Origin: Treponema maltophilum ATCC 51939
Lineage (GTDB): Bacteria; Spirochaetota; Spirochaetia; Treponematales; Treponemataceae
DNA length: 64,000 nt
Direction of reading: 5' to 3'
Assembly: GCF_000413055.1 (NCBI RefSeq)
Contig: NZ_KE332518.1
Coordinates: forward strand, 683,583-747,582
Shown here: piece by piece, positions 41,841 through 51,685 of the stretch
How positions within the stretch are numbered: the first letter of the stretch is position 1
Layout: every line of letters begins with the position of its first letter
Program-made: the position numbers and the translations under genes
Notes under the pieces: generated by a model
The model's input: only the letters and a program-made list of their open reading frames with translations
Databases searched by the model: none
What the model was told of the DNA's origin: nothing

Positions 41841-43157
41841 TTATTTTTGATTTTCTTTTTCGCGCAGTTCCGCCAGTTCTTTATTTAAAGCCATCGTTTT
41901 TTGCGTTTGCACGTAGAGGCGCTGCGCCAAAAGTTTGGACAAAAATATGCCGTAGTGCGGGTTTTTGCGCAAAAGGTTTAAAAACGCTTCTTTGGGGATT
42001 TTTATAAGCTTTCCGTGCCCGACCGACAAAATCGTTGCGCTGCGCCGGTCGTTGAGCAAAAAAGACATTTCGCCTATAAATAAATCGTTCGGCGTAAGAA
42101 TCGACACCAGCTTGCGGCCGGAATACACCGCATATTTTCCCGACACGATAAAAAATAAATTGTTTGTACGCTCGTTTTGAAGGCATACCGTTTCTTTGTC
42201 GGCGTAATCGACGGCTTGATACGGCGACATAATAAGCGGTACCGTATTCGCGGCGCCTTTTCCGGCCAAGCTCACAAAAAAACGCACTTCGTTTCCTTTT
42301 TCGTTGTAGGTCATGTCGCTTACGAGATTTTCGGATATGTGTATGCCCATGCCGTGCATGCCCGGCGTTACTTCTTTTTTTACGCGGCTTCTCCAGTCGA
42401 AGCCGGCTCCTTCGTCGCGGATCGAAAATTCGGCCTTTGTACCGCTTATTTCATACGAAATGTATATATGCTTTTTTTTGTTTTCGTCCAGTTGCGCTTT
42501 TTGTTTTATTAAAGCGAGGATGTCGTTGCCTTTTTCGAGCCATTCGGTTTTTTCTTCGTAGCTTATGCCGCAGTTGCCGTGTTCAAGCGCGTTGAACAGC
42601 AGTTCCATAAGCACCGTGTGCAGCTTGCTGCGGATTTCGGTGTCGATGCGGTTCGAGCTGTACAGATAGTTCAACAAAAAGCTTGTATACACTTGAATGT
42701 CGATGGGATCGTTGCCGCAGATAAACGAACCCGATTCCGACGTTCCCAGCTGCCCCTGCATTCCCCTGCTGAACAAAAACTGCTGGTTCAGCCACAAAAT
42801 ATGCAAAAGGCGCGAAAAATTGTCGGCGAACTGCCGCTTCGTCTGTACAATTAAAATATTGGCATTTTTTTGCTCTTCAATTTCTTTGCGCTCTTCCATG
42901 TCGGCGACGACGGCGATGATTCCTCCGTTGTGCAGCCACGGGTCGGCGCTGATCGATTCGAGTATTTGCCGGCTGTCGATTCGGGTTGATGTAAAATCGA
43001 TTACTTTTATTTCGGGCAATTCGTAGTTGATGTATTTGATTATTTCATCCGTATCGGAGCATATGTCGAAGTCGAAGTACGAAGTGTATTTTTTGCATGC
43101 TTCGTCTATAACGCGAATAATGTCCGGAGCGGTTACCGCCGCTAAAATCTTTTTCAT
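41841..43157 (-). CDS. Receiver-like / RsbW-type HATPase / cyclic nucleotide-binding protein
   Basis: 438 residues in three parts. Residues 1-125 resemble a response-regulator fold (MKKILAAVTAPDIIRVI, IKVIDFTS, GIIAVVADM). About 170-300 is an HATPase_c_2 domain like anti-sigma kinases RsbW/SpoIIAB: N box ELLFNALEHGN, G1 IRDEGAGFDW, G2 GMHGMGIHISENL. About 305-425 is a cNMP-binding domain with phosphate-cassette residues IGEMSFLLNDRRSAT, so Glu and Arg that contact cyclic nucleotide are present. It is probably a cytoplasmic switch in which cAMP or cGMP controls a protein kinase or partner-binding function. No sigma factor or antagonist gene lies adjacent. Confidence 0.85.
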   Translation of the reverse strand: MKKILAAVTAPDIIRVIDEACKKYTSYFDFDICSDTDEIIKYINYELPEIKVIDFTSTRIDSRQILESISADPWLHNGGIIAVVADMEERKEIEEQKNANILIVQTKRQFADNFSRLLHILWLNQQFLFSRGMQGQLGTSESGSFICGNDPIDIQVYTSFLLNYLYSSNRIDTEIRSKLHTVLMELLFNALEHGNCGISYEEKTEWLEKGNDILALIKQKAQLDENKKKHIYISYEISGTKAEFSIRDEGAGFDWRSRVKKEVTPGMHGMGIHISENLVSDMTYNEKGNEVRFFVSLAGKGAANTVPLIMSPYQAVDYADKETVCLQNERTNNLFFIVSGKYAVYSGRKLVSILTPNDLFIGEMSFLLNDRRSATILSVGHGKLIKIPKEAFLNLLRKNPHYGIFLSKLLAQRLYVQTQKTMALNKELAELREKENQK

Positions 43158-43296
43158 TAAAATCCTGCCTTAATTTTAGATGCTTTACATTTTAGCACAT
43201 TATTGATATATTTTTAAAGACTAAAAAACATAAACGGTTGCATTTTCGGTTTATGCCGTTTACGGCTGCTGTTTTGCGGAATCTTTGGAGGTTTTT

Positions 43297-44556
43297 ATGA
43301 TAAAGACGGTAAAAGATGTCGATTTGACCGGCAAGCGCATTATTATGCGTGTTGATTTTAACGTGCCCATGAAAGACGGAGTCGTTCAAGACGACACGCG
43401 CATACGGGCGGCTCTTCCCACGATAGAGTATATTTTAAAGCAAAAACCGAAAAGCCTCGTGCTTATGAGCCACTTGGGCGACCCGAAAAAAGACGTTAAA
43501 AAAGCCGAAGAAAAAGCGGCAAAAGACGGGAAACCCTTCGATAAAGAAGCGTTTATAAACGGCAAAAACCGTATGAAGCCCGTGTCCGAATATTTGGCGA
43601 AAATGTTGAATAAGCCGGTTGTGTTTGCGCCTTCCTGTCTGGGGCAAAAAGCGGCCGTGGACGCCCTGCCTGCAGGCGGTATTATGATGCTTGAAAACAC
43701 GCGTTTTGAAGCGGGCGAAACTTCCAAAGACATGGACGAACAAAAGAAGATGGCCAAAGAACTTGCTTCTTACGGCGACATCTACGTAAACGATGCCTTC
43801 GGTACCGCTCACCGTGCGCACGCTTCGACCGCAACGATTGCCGAATTCATGAAGGTAAAAGTCGGCGGATTTTTAATGGAAAAAGAAGTCAAATACCTTG
43901 AGCCGATGGTAAAAAATCCGCCCAAACCGATGACGGCCATTATCGGCGGTGCAAAGGTTTCGTCGAAGATTGCGGTTTTGGAAAGCCTTTTAAAAAACGC
44001 CTCTGCGCTGATTATCGGCGGCGGCATGGCGTACACCTTTTTAAAAGCGCAGGGACACACAATCGGCAAGTCTTTGGTCGAAGACGATTTTATCGATACG
44101 GCGAAAAACCTGCTGAAAGCCGCCGAACAAAAGAACGTTAAAATCGTGCTGCCGCTCGACCACGTGTGTGCCGAAACGTTCGGCGCGGACGCCAAGCCCG
44201 TTGCCGTAGACGGTGTCGACATTCCCGACAATCTTATGGGCATGGACGTCGGACCGAAAACGCTCGCTTTATATAAGGATATCATTCTTAAATCGAAGTC
44301 GATCGTGTGGAACGGACCGGTCGGCGTTTTTGAGTTTGAAAATTTTGCAAAGGGAACGGGCGAAGTTGCTCGCCTTGTTGCCGAAGCGACTTCCAAAGGC
44401 GCCGTTACCGTCGTAGGCGGCGGCGATTCGGTTGCCGCGGTAAATAAATTCAATCTTGCTTCCAAAATGAGCCATGTGTCGACCGGCGGCGGCGCTTCCC
44501 TCGAATTCCTCGAAGGAAAAACGCTTCCCGGCATCGCCGTCTTGGAAACAAAATAA
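43297..44556 (+). CDS. pgk: Phosphoglycerate kinase
   Basis: 419 residues. [15 protein letters not shown] near the N-terminus, then [31 protein letters not shown], the hinge [10 protein letters not shown], and the nucleotide site [15 protein letters not shown] and [14 protein letters not shown]. It makes ATP from 1,3-bisphosphoglycerate. The start at 43297 has GGAGG with 5-nt spacing. A strong terminator follows. Confidence 0.97.
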   Translation: MIKTVKDVDLTGKRIIMRVDFNVPMKDGVVQDDTRIRAALPTIEYILKQKPKSLVLMSHLGDPKKDVKKAEEKAAKDGKPFDKEAFINGKNRMKPVSEYLAKMLNKPVVFAPSCLGQKAAVDALPAGGIMMLENTRFEAGETSKDMDEQKKMAKELASYGDIYVNDAFGTAHRAHASTATIAEFMKVKVGGFLMEKEVKYLEPMVKNPPKPMTAIIGGAKVSSKIAVLESLLKNASALIIGGGMAYTFLKAQGHTIGKSLVEDDFIDTAKNLLKAAEQKNVKIVLPLDHVCAETFGADAKPVAVDGVDIPDNLMGMDVGPKTLALYKDIILKSKSIVWNGPVGVFEFENFAKGTGEVARLVAEATSKGAVTVVGGGDSVAAVNKFNLASKMSHVSTGGGASLEFLEGKTLPGIAVLETK

Positions 44557-44609
44557 AGCACCGGATGCGCTTAAGATTTAATATGCCGGTATAAAGCACC
44601 GGCGAGTAT

Positions 44610-44640
44610 ACCGCCTTCTTTTTCGGAGGCGGTTTTTTTA
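44610..44640 (+). terminator. Rho-independent terminator of pgk
   Basis: A 7-bp stem ACCGCCT/AGGCGGT (44610-44616 and 44627-44633) followed by seven T residues. Confidence 0.9.
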
Positions 44641-44758
44641 TGCCGCGATATGCAACGAAAGCTGACAAAATAATCGCATACGGTTATGTTCGGTTGATAG
44701 ACACGCCAGCGCACTGCGTTTATACTGTGTAAACAATAATTGCAAAGGTGTGAAATGT

Positions 44759-45838
44759 ATGAGAAAACATTATTTGGATAACATCAGATGGATGACGGTG
44801 TGTGCGGTCGTTCTGTATCACGTGATTTTTATTTACAACGCGGTTATGCCGCCGTATACCCTTATCGGCGCATTTTCCGAAACGCAGGTGCAGGACGCTT
44901 TGTTGTATATTTTGTATCCGTGGTTTATGATTTTGCTTTTTATCGTTGCCGGAATAAGTTCACGCTGCTACCTTGAAACGCATTCGATCCGCGATTTTGT
45001 GCGCACGAGGACGAGGAAGCTGCTTGTGCCGTCGACGATAGGCGTGCTCCTTTTCGGCTGGCTTCAGGGCCGGCTGAATATGACCCTTGCAGGCGGCTTT
45101 GACGGGATTCCGGATACGATGCCGCGCGTCGCCGTATTCGCGATTACGGTCGCATCGGGAACGGGCGTTTTGTGGTTTATACAAATGCTGTGGCTTTTTT
45201 CGATGCTGCTTGCGCTCGTGAGAAAATTCGAAAAAGGCGGATTGTACGCATTATGCGGCAAAGCGAATGTTTTCGTACTTTTGCTTTTGGGGGTTCCGCT
45301 GTATTTTTCGGGGCTTATTTTAAACACGCCCGTCGTTACGGTGTACCGCTTCGGCATCTACGCTTTTGCCTTCTTTTTGGGCTATTTTGTATTTTCGCAT
45401 GAAAATCTTATCGACCGGCTCGCTAAAATCGATATCGTACTCGGTATTGCGGCGCTGTTGTCGGGAGCGCTGTATCTGTATCTGCACTTCGGTGATAAGT
45501 ATGCCGTCATGCCGACAGTCAATTCCGTTTCGGCGGTCGCGTACGCATGGCTTGCTTCGCTTGCGCTTTTGGCTCTGATGAAGCGCCGTTATGACCGCGA
45601 GTCCGCCTTTACGCGCTTTATGACAAAACGGAGCTTCGGCTTATATGTGTTCCATTATTTTCCGTTGACGCTTACGGCGTGGCTCCTTGCACGGTACGCA
45701 AAACTTCCGGCGGTGCCGGCATACGCGATTGCGGCTTTCGCTTCTTTTTTCGGCGCTTTTTTGCTTTATGAAGCGGTTGTGCGTATTCCTTTTGTGCGGT
45801 GGTGCCTGCTCGGCATAAAAAAGAGGAAATATGCTTAA
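44759..45838 (+). CDS. Acyltransferase 3 family membrane protein
   Basis: 359 residues with ten or so membrane helices. It begins RKHYLDNIRWMTVCAVVLYHV, where the His of the catalytic helix is conserved in this family, and has RTRKLLVPSTIGVLLFG after helix 3. Such proteins acetylate or acylate envelope sugars or lipids. AAAGGTG lies 8 nt upstream of the ATG. It overlaps the XRE-AbrB regulator gene by 8 bp, a pairing that suggests the regulator controls it. Confidence 0.88.
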   Translation: MRKHYLDNIRWMTVCAVVLYHVIFIYNAVMPPYTLIGAFSETQVQDALLYILYPWFMILLFIVAGISSRCYLETHSIRDFVRTRTRKLLVPSTIGVLLFGWLQGRLNMTLAGGFDGIPDTMPRVAVFAITVASGTGVLWFIQMLWLFSMLLALVRKFEKGGLYALCGKANVFVLLLLGVPLYFSGLILNTPVVTVYRFGIYAFAFFLGYFVFSHENLIDRLAKIDIVLGIAALLSGALYLYLHFGDKYAVMPTVNSVSAVAYAWLASLALLALMKRRYDRESAFTRFMTKRSFGLYVFHYFPLTLTAWLLARYAKLPAVPAYAIAAFASFFGAFLLYEAVVRIPFVRWCLLGIKKRKYA

Positions 45839-46262
45839 AGACAATATCGTTCAGCTGCGGAAATTGCGGAACTTTACGCAGGAAGCCCTCGCCGAAAAGG
45901 TCGGCGTAACGCGCCAAGCGCTCGCAAAATGGGAAGCAGGCGATACGCTTCCCGATTTGGAAAAAAGCAAACTGCTTGCCGAAGCGCTGGACGTATCGCT
46001 CGACGATCTTGCAAACCACGAAGCGAAATCGAATTTCGGGCTTACCGTTCCGCCGAAAGGAAAGCATCTTTTCGGAACCGTTACCGTCGGCGATAAGGGG
46101 CAGATTGTGATTCCTGCAAAAGCGCGCAAAGTGTTCGGCATAAAAGCGGGCGACGCCCTGGTGGTTTTGGGCGATGAAGACAAGGGCCTCGCTCTTTTAA
46201 AAGCCGACGATTTTTTGGCTATGGCGGACATGATCCGCCTCGCGTCCGTCACGGGAAAATAA
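45831..46262 (+). CDS. XRE helix-turn-helix plus AbrB/SpoVT domain regulator
   Basis: 143 residues. An XRE DNA-binding domain (1-60: NIVQLRKLRNFTQEALAEKVGVTRQALAKWEAGDT) is joined to a swapped-hairpin AbrB domain (80-125: GTVTVGDKGQIVIPAKARKVFGIKAGDALVVLGDE). This fusion is seen in Firmicutes and spirochaetes, usually next to membrane proteins or efflux genes. It starts inside the end of the acyltransferase gene with an AGAGGAA site. Confidence 0.92.
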   Translation: MLKDNIVQLRKLRNFTQEALAEKVGVTRQALAKWEAGDTLPDLEKSKLLAEALDVSLDDLANHEAKSNFGLTVPPKGKHLFGTVTVGDKGQIVIPAKARKVFGIKAGDALVVLGDEDKGLALLKADDFLAMADMIRLASVTGK

Positions 46263-46308
46263 AAAGCCGCCCGGAATTTTCCGCCTGAGCGGGTTTCGGG
46301 CAGCTTTT
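46262..46308. terminator. Bidirectional terminator
   Basis: A 12-bp stem with one mismatch (46262-46273 with 46297-46308), with TTTT on the plus side and TTTTTATTTT on the minus side, between the convergent regulator and flavodiiron genes. Confidence 0.8.
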
Positions 46309-46332
46309 GCGTAATCACAGTCGGCGGAATCG

Positions 46333-47583
46333 TCAGCTTTTTTTTATTTCTTCTGCAAGAGCGGCGCCGCGCTCTTTTAAGTCCGCAAGATTTTGCCCGC
46401 TCGGCATGCCCTGCCATTCGAAGCTTTCAAGCTGCGTCCATTTAAGAGCTGCGGTGAGCTGTTCGTATTCTTTTTGAGCGCCGCCCGACCAACCCCAGCT
46501 TCCGATGCGCAAAACCGTTTTATCGTACAAATGTTTGCGCGAAAAAACGTCCAGCACCCATGCGGCCGGCGGGAACATTTTGTATTCGTATGTGGGGAAG
46601 GCGAGTACAAGGCCCTTGCAGCGGAGCGCTTCGCCGATTATGTACGACATCGGTGTGTCCGGAATTTTCATAAAGGTGTAGGGAACGCCCGCTTTTTCTA
46701 TGCCTTCCGTAACCGCTTTGCAGCCTTTTTCCGTGTGGCCGTACATTGAACCGCAAATGACGCATATCCGCTTTTCCTGTTCGCCGCCGGTATTGTAGCC
46801 GGCATAGCGCGCAAAACGCTCGACGATTGTTTTCGGATTTTTGTGCCACACCATTCCGTGCGAAGGCGCTATCGTGCGAATGTCCAAGCCTTTCAGTTTG
46901 GCAAGCGCGTTTTTTACCGGTACGCCGAAGGATGCGACGACCGTCGCGTAATAGCGCCGGCATTCTTCTTCAAAGACCCGGTGCTCTTCTTCCGTAAATT
47001 CGTCGTCGAACATGCGGTTGTCGCTCATGGCGCCGTACGAGCCGAACGCGTCGCAGGAAAACAGCGTTTTGGAATTCGGCTCGTAGCTCATCATTGTTTC
47101 CGGCCAGTGGACGTTCGGCGTTTCATAAAAATTGAGCGTCAGTTCGGCTTCGGCGTTGCGGCCCTTGCCCAGCGAAAGGCTGTCGCCCGTTTTTACGGTT
47201 TTAATGCGCTGCAAATCGGGTTCGGGCAATTTAATAAAGTTTTTTAAAAAAGCCGCGGTTTTTTCGGTACAGTAAATATGCAGCTTTTTGTTGCGCTTCA
47301 TTAAATCGGCGACCGAAGCGGTATGATCGCTTTCGGCGTGATGCATAATTAAAACGTCGATGTCTTCAACGGAAAGTCCGTGCAGCTTCAAACGTTCTTC
47401 GATTTGTTCGTCGGCATGTTCCCATTCGCCGTACAAATCGACCAGTGCGGTTTTTTCACCGGTGAGAAGATAGCAGTTGACGGACACGCCGCGCTTTATG
47501 TCCCAAAATCCTTCAAAGTACGGGTCTTTGAGGATGTCGGCATGGAGGACGCCTATATCGGGCGTAATATATATTCTGTTCAT
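46333..47583 (-). CDS. FprA-type flavodiiron protein
   Basis: 416 residues. The metallo-beta-lactamase-like domain (1-250) carries the di-iron ligands HAESDH, then His in NVHWPETM, Asp in SCDAFGSYG and His in APSHGMVW. A flavodoxin domain follows (255-400: ICVICGSMYGHTEKG, FPTYEYKMFPPA, SWGWSGGAQ). It reduces oxygen to water or NO to nitrous oxide, protecting anaerobes. No rubredoxin is fused or adjacent, so its electron donor is elsewhere. Confidence 0.95.
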   Translation of the reverse strand: MNRIYITPDIGVLHADILKDPYFEGFWDIKRGVSVNCYLLTGEKTALVDLYGEWEHADEQIEERLKLHGLSVEDIDVLIMHHAESDHTASVADLMKRNKKLHIYCTEKTAAFLKNFIKLPEPDLQRIKTVKTGDSLSLGKGRNAEAELTLNFYETPNVHWPETMMSYEPNSKTLFSCDAFGSYGAMSDNRMFDDEFTEEEHRVFEEECRRYYATVVASFGVPVKNALAKLKGLDIRTIAPSHGMVWHKNPKTIVERFARYAGYNTGGEQEKRICVICGSMYGHTEKGCKAVTEGIEKAGVPYTFMKIPDTPMSYIIGEALRCKGLVLAFPTYEYKMFPPAAWVLDVFSRKHLYDKTVLRIGSWGWSGGAQKEYEQLTAALKWTQLESFEWQGMPSGQNLADLKERGAALAEEIKKS

Positions 47584-47634
47584 AACTCGACTATAGCCGT
47601 TTTTACTCTATTATGCAATATTGCGTTCGCCGGA

Positions 47635-48975
47635 TTAAACTTTGAGCGCTTTGTATTCTTTTATGAGCAAGACGAGGGCGAAGGCCAAAATGACGATATC
47701 GTTTAAGGGAAGCGCCGCCCACACGCCGGCAACGTTGCCGCCCAGCAATACGGGAACTAAAAGCACTAAAGGAACGACGAGTGCAAGCTGTCGGAATACG
47801 ACGAGTAAGCCCGCCTGCTTTGCTTTTCCCAGCGATTGCAAATACGTGAGCGTCATAATAAGAAGACCGTAGGTGGGAAAAACGGCGAACATAAGACGAA
47901 AGTTCGTTATTCCTTTGGCGACGATATCGGCTTGCGTAATGAATGCCGATAAAATTCCGCTCGGAAAGCATTCTATAACGAGCCAAAATACAAGCGACAA
48001 ACACGTGGAACCCGCGATAAAAACGTTTGTCAGTTTTTTTACGCGCGCATACTTTTTTGCTCCGTAATTCGTTCCGACGGCGGGCTGCAACCCTTGGCTC
48101 ATTCCCCACACGGGCACAAAGGCAAGCTGCATAACGCGCAAAGCGGCTCCCATTAAAGCGATTTGATCGGCGCCGCCGTATTTAACCGCCGTATTGTATA
48201 CGACCGTCATTTGAATAAGCATCATCACTTGCATGAGCATGGCGCTTACACCGACGGCAAAAGTTTCTCCGGTAAGTTTTTTGGACAACTTTAATCCGTG
48301 AAATTTAACGACGGGACTTTTGCGCAAAAAATACCACAGAGTAACGGCGGCTTGCAGCAACTGCGATACAACCGTCGCGATGGCAACCGCTTGCGGTCCG
48401 AAGCCGGGCAGCAATAGGATAAAAACGGGATCGAGTATCATGTTCAAAACGGCGCCGCCCGCCATAATGCCCATAGCGATTCCCATACGTCCTTCCGCGC
48501 GCAGCACCATATTGGCGCCCTGCATAAAATTGACGAACACGGAACCGATATACACCGTGCGCAAATATGAAACGCCCATATCGAGGACGGCGCCTTGCGC
48601 TCCCGATAAACGCAAAAATACGGGGGCAAGCGGAATACCGATTGCCATAACGCAGGCGGACATCAAAAGTACTAAAACGCTTAAATTGCCCATAATTTTA
48701 TCGACCGTTTCCCAATCCTTTGCGCCGATTGCGCGCGAAAGAATCGAACCCGATCCGATACCGAGCAACACCGCGATGCCGTTGTTAATCAGTACAAAAG
48801 GAGAAGCCGCCGAAACGGCGCTCATCGCATCCGTACTGACCATTTGACCGACGTAAATCGAATCGACAAAGGCATATAAGCCGACGACAAATTGTCCCAA
48901 AATTGCCGGAAGGCTTAACTTAATCATTAAGCTCCACGGATTTTTGTTTAATAATTCTTCCCTGACTTCGCTCAT
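47635..48975 (-). CDS. MATE family efflux transporter
   Basis: 446 residues, twelve membrane helices in two repeats. N-terminal MIKLSLPAILGQFVVGLYAFVDSIYVGQ and later GMSQGLQPAVGTNYGAKKYARV are typical of the DinF/NorM group. It exports cationic drugs or metabolites using Na+ or H+. It begins 22 bp after the serine-hydrolase gene and is the last gene of the operon controlled by the TetR-type operator at 51686. Confidence 0.93.
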   Translation of the reverse strand: MSEVREELLNKNPWSLMIKLSLPAILGQFVVGLYAFVDSIYVGQMVSTDAMSAVSAASPFVLINNGIAVLLGIGSGSILSRAIGAKDWETVDKIMGNLSVLVLLMSACVMAIGIPLAPVFLRLSGAQGAVLDMGVSYLRTVYIGSVFVNFMQGANMVLRAEGRMGIAMGIMAGGAVLNMILDPVFILLLPGFGPQAVAIATVVSQLLQAAVTLWYFLRKSPVVKFHGLKLSKKLTGETFAVGVSAMLMQVMMLIQMTVVYNTAVKYGGADQIALMGAALRVMQLAFVPVWGMSQGLQPAVGTNYGAKKYARVKKLTNVFIAGSTCLSLVFWLVIECFPSGILSAFITQADIVAKGITNFRLMFAVFPTYGLLIMTLTYLQSLGKAKQAGLLVVFRQLALVVPLVLLVPVLLGGNVAGVWAALPLNDIVILAFALVLLIKEYKALKV

Positions 48976-48997
48976 ACAATACCTCTTCTATTAAAAA

Positions 48998-50962
48998 TTA
49001 CACAATATGAAAAAAGCCCAAACAAATCGCCGCGTAAAGCTGCACGGCACAGGCGGCGGAAAATATGACTGCCGGACAAAAACGTTTTTTATAAAACAGG
49101 TACGCGCAGCTGCACACCGTGCACAACGCGCATGCGGCATTTATTGCAACTATGAGATTCATCTGAACCGAATCTATCGTATAGATTGCAAACCAATTGC
49201 GCATTCCCGCAATTATGCTCACATCCGCAATTAAACCGCAGGCGGCACACAGGACCTTTGGCAGCCGGTCGGAGCCGGCATGTATAGCAGGTGCGGATTT
49301 AATCGCCCGCCGCGCACGAATACCGGAGACCGCAAAAAAGATTCCCGATGCAAGCCAAAACACAAACGCAAGTGCAAAGGCTGCCGCACAGGACAGCAAA
49401 AAGCCGGTGCTATATCTTCCTTTGGCCGGAACATAATCGTGCGCAAGAAAAAAAGTCATGGAAATGACGTTTTCGCTTTCGGTTTTAAAAGCAAGGTACT
49501 GTTCTTCCGGCAGCGCTTCTTCGCAATAAAAGCGGTTGTTTCCGATTGGCCGATACGTGAGGCTTTTACCGTCGCTTCTTTTTTTCAGTACAATACCGGT
49601 ACCGTCCGTATTTTGTTGTATGGAAATCATTTGCATATAACCGTTCAGTTTTCCCGCGTGAGTCCATACGGAGCGCGCCGGAAAATATTCGCCCGAAAAT
49701 CGTGCAAAGTTCGTCGTATCGGTACCGCCGGCGGCATTTGTGCTGGCACTTCCGTTTGCATTCGCGCTTGTCTCCTTGCCGGCTTGCGCCTCGTTTTGAA
49801 CAAGTTCATTCATAAGACTGCGGCAAAAATCGGATTCCATAACGTTCGTTGCAATGAGGATTGCGCGCTCCCGTTCCGGCTGAACCCACAGCTGGGTTTG
49901 AAAACCGTAGGTTCCGCCCTCGTGTCCGAATATGCCGTTGTTTTTCGTATACTCCCAAAAGCCGTGCGCAAGCCCCGAAGCGGCTCCGAAAGAACGGTAG
50001 GTTTCGCAGAACAACTTGTCTTTCGTTGCCGGATCCGAAAACAAAAGGGACGCCGTACCGCTTTTTTTTGCCAATTCGGCTGCGTATTTTATGAGCGCGT
50101 TCGGCGTTCCATTTAAAGAGCCGGCAGGGTACAGCCGCAAGCGCATAAACTCTTCTTTGCGGAATCCCTTTTTCGAATGCGAGTACCCGTTTATTTTTCT
50201 TTTGAGCGTTTCGGCTGTCCACTGCGGTTTCAGCTCCGCGTCTTGTATGCCGAGCGGCGCAAAAATGTGTTTTGCAACGTATTCGTCAAAACTTTGTCCG
50301 CTTACCCGTTCTACGATAAAACCCGCAAGCGCCGCTCCCCAGTTGGAGTACGCCGACACGCTTCCCGGTTCAAACACTTGCGCCGGCTGCCGGGCGGACA
50401 ATACATCGATAAGCGGTTTTACCGGTTGTTCGTTCAAATAACGAAAATCGATTAAATATTCTTCAAAACCTGCCGTATGGTTCATCAGATCGAGCATGGT
50501 AATGGGCGCATCGTATCGCAAATTGCGCAAAAAGTTCTCGGGAAGATAGCGCCGTATGTCCGCGTTAAGATCGAGCAAGCCCTTTTCTTCAAGCTGGAGC
50601 GCGCTTACCCACACGAGTGTTTTAGTGACGGAACCCCATTCAAAAAAATCGGTATCGGGTCGTATGCGCTGTTGTGTGTCGAGGTTTGCGTACCCGTAGC
50701 ATTTAGAAAAAACGACGGTACCGTGTTCGGTAATGATAACGCATGCTCCCGGAATATTTTTTCCTACATAGGAGGCAGCTACGCCGTCGACGATGTTTTC
50801 GTATCCGTTTTGCAGCGGTTGTACGTCTTGCGCGTTTTGTGCTGCGGCGGCGTACAATGACGCTGCAGTACAAAAGTCGGCACAGAGGCAAAGAAAAAGC
50901 ACCGCCGCACGGCACAGCAGCCGGCAGAAAGCATCACTAAACGACCGTACTGTTTTATACAT
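48998..50962 (-). CDS. Beta-lactamase-fold serine hydrolase with C-terminal membrane helices
   Basis: 654 residues from the ATG at 50960-50962, which overlaps the preceding gene by 8 bp and follows GGCGGAAA; a longer reading to 51127 has no support. A hydrophobic leader is followed by a class C-like serine hydrolase domain: SxxK in WGSVTKTL, YxN in VSAYSNWGAAL, and HEGG in GIFGHEGGTYGFQ. An Ala/Gly/Ser/Thr-rich insertion (ETSANANGSASTNAAGG) comes before a C-terminal beta domain and then four or five membrane helices. Relatives are D-amino-acid peptidases or esterases rather than antibiotic-destroying enzymes; the substrate is unknown. Confidence 0.88.
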   Translation of the reverse strand: MYKTVRSFSDAFCRLLCRAAVLFLCLCADFCTAASLYAAAAQNAQDVQPLQNGYENIVDGVAASYVGKNIPGACVIITEHGTVVFSKCYGYANLDTQQRIRPDTDFFEWGSVTKTLVWVSALQLEEKGLLDLNADIRRYLPENFLRNLRYDAPITMLDLMNHTAGFEEYLIDFRYLNEQPVKPLIDVLSARQPAQVFEPGSVSAYSNWGAALAGFIVERVSGQSFDEYVAKHIFAPLGIQDAELKPQWTAETLKRKINGYSHSKKGFRKEEFMRLRLYPAGSLNGTPNALIKYAAELAKKSGTASLLFSDPATKDKLFCETYRSFGAASGLAHGFWEYTKNNGIFGHEGGTYGFQTQLWVQPERERAILIATNVMESDFCRSLMNELVQNEAQAGKETSANANGSASTNAAGGTDTTNFARFSGEYFPARSVWTHAGKLNGYMQMISIQQNTDGTGIVLKKRSDGKSLTYRPIGNNRFYCEEALPEEQYLAFKTESENVISMTFFLAHDYVPAKGRYSTGFLLSCAAAFALAFVFWLASGIFFAVSGIRARRAIKSAPAIHAGSDRLPKVLCAACGLIADVSIIAGMRNWFAIYTIDSVQMNLIVAINAACALCTVCSCAYLFYKKRFCPAVIFSAACAVQLYAAICLGFFHIV

Positions 50963-51635
50963 GGTTTTCCGCCCTGTTGTGCGTGTTTTTGCCGCGGTTA
51001 TTTTCGCCGGGTGCATTCTCGGCGCGCTCGTTGTAAAAGGTAAAATCGCAGATATCGTCGCCGTTGCCGATGGTACGTGTGCGCGCCCAGCGTATCGTCG
51101 GAATGTTGCCGTATACGACATCGTCACTTTCGCAAAAAATCGATGTCAATTCGCTTACCTTATGTTGTGCAAAAATATCGGCATAAAAGCAGCGGCTGCA
51201 ATCCCATTTGAGTGCACGGCGGTCGTTTTGTTTCCACTTAAAATCCCAGCCGCTCGGCCCGAAAGTCGTTTTTAACGACAACGGTGTCATCAATCGCATC
51301 AGCGAAAAACCGAAGGGCAATGTACCGATTTTTTGAAACGCCTTTTTTTGTTTTTCCGAATCCGACAGTACGGAAGCGCGCACGGCTTCAAATGCTTGTT
51401 TTTTTGTTTTTCCGGTCGCAATAAGCGTTTTGTATGCTGCGACCGCCGGAAGTATCGATTTTTTTAAGTGGCTTGCAAGCATTCCGTTTGAAAAAGATTG
51501 TTCATTTAAAAGGCGTTTGTATTCGCCTTCCATGCGCAGTACAAGTTCCCCATCTTTGCACACCGCGCCGGGCGACAGCGTATCGAGCAGGGTTTTCATT
51601 TGAGTGCCGTACAGCAATAATTTTCGTTTTTGCAT
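50955..51635 (-). CDS. L-2-amino-thiazoline-4-carboxylic acid hydrolase-like protein
   Basis: 226 residues. The C-terminal half carries the family pattern: WDFKWKQNDRRALKWDCSRCFYADIF, LTSIFCESDDVVYGNI and IGNGDDICDFTFYN. The named enzyme opens the ATC ring on the way to L-cysteine in Pseudomonas; most relatives are uncharacterised. No good ribosome site is seen close to the ATG at 51635; AAGGAG lies 18 nt upstream. First gene of an operon with the serine hydrolase and MATE pump. Confidence 0.8.
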   Translation of the reverse strand: MQKRKLLLYGTQMKTLLDTLSPGAVCKDGELVLRMEGEYKRLLNEQSFSNGMLASHLKKSILPAVAAYKTLIATGKTKKQAFEAVRASVLSDSEKQKKAFQKIGTLPFGFSLMRLMTPLSLKTTFGPSGWDFKWKQNDRRALKWDCSRCFYADIFAQHKVSELTSIFCESDDVVYGNIPTIRWARTRTIGNGDDICDFTFYNERAENAPGENNRGKNTHNRAENHV

Positions 51636-51685
51636 GTTCGTGTTTTTCTTCCGCTCCTTGTTTTATTGTTTGATATAGCATTGGT

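Noticed and set aside
43231-43263. Operator-like inverted repeat TAAACGG/CCGTTTA upstream of pgk
   Set aside because: It is a short repeat with a wide spacer and no second copy in the window; likely chance.
49280-50116. 278-codon plus-strand frame
   Set aside because: Antisense to the serine hydrolase, which has all catalytic motifs.
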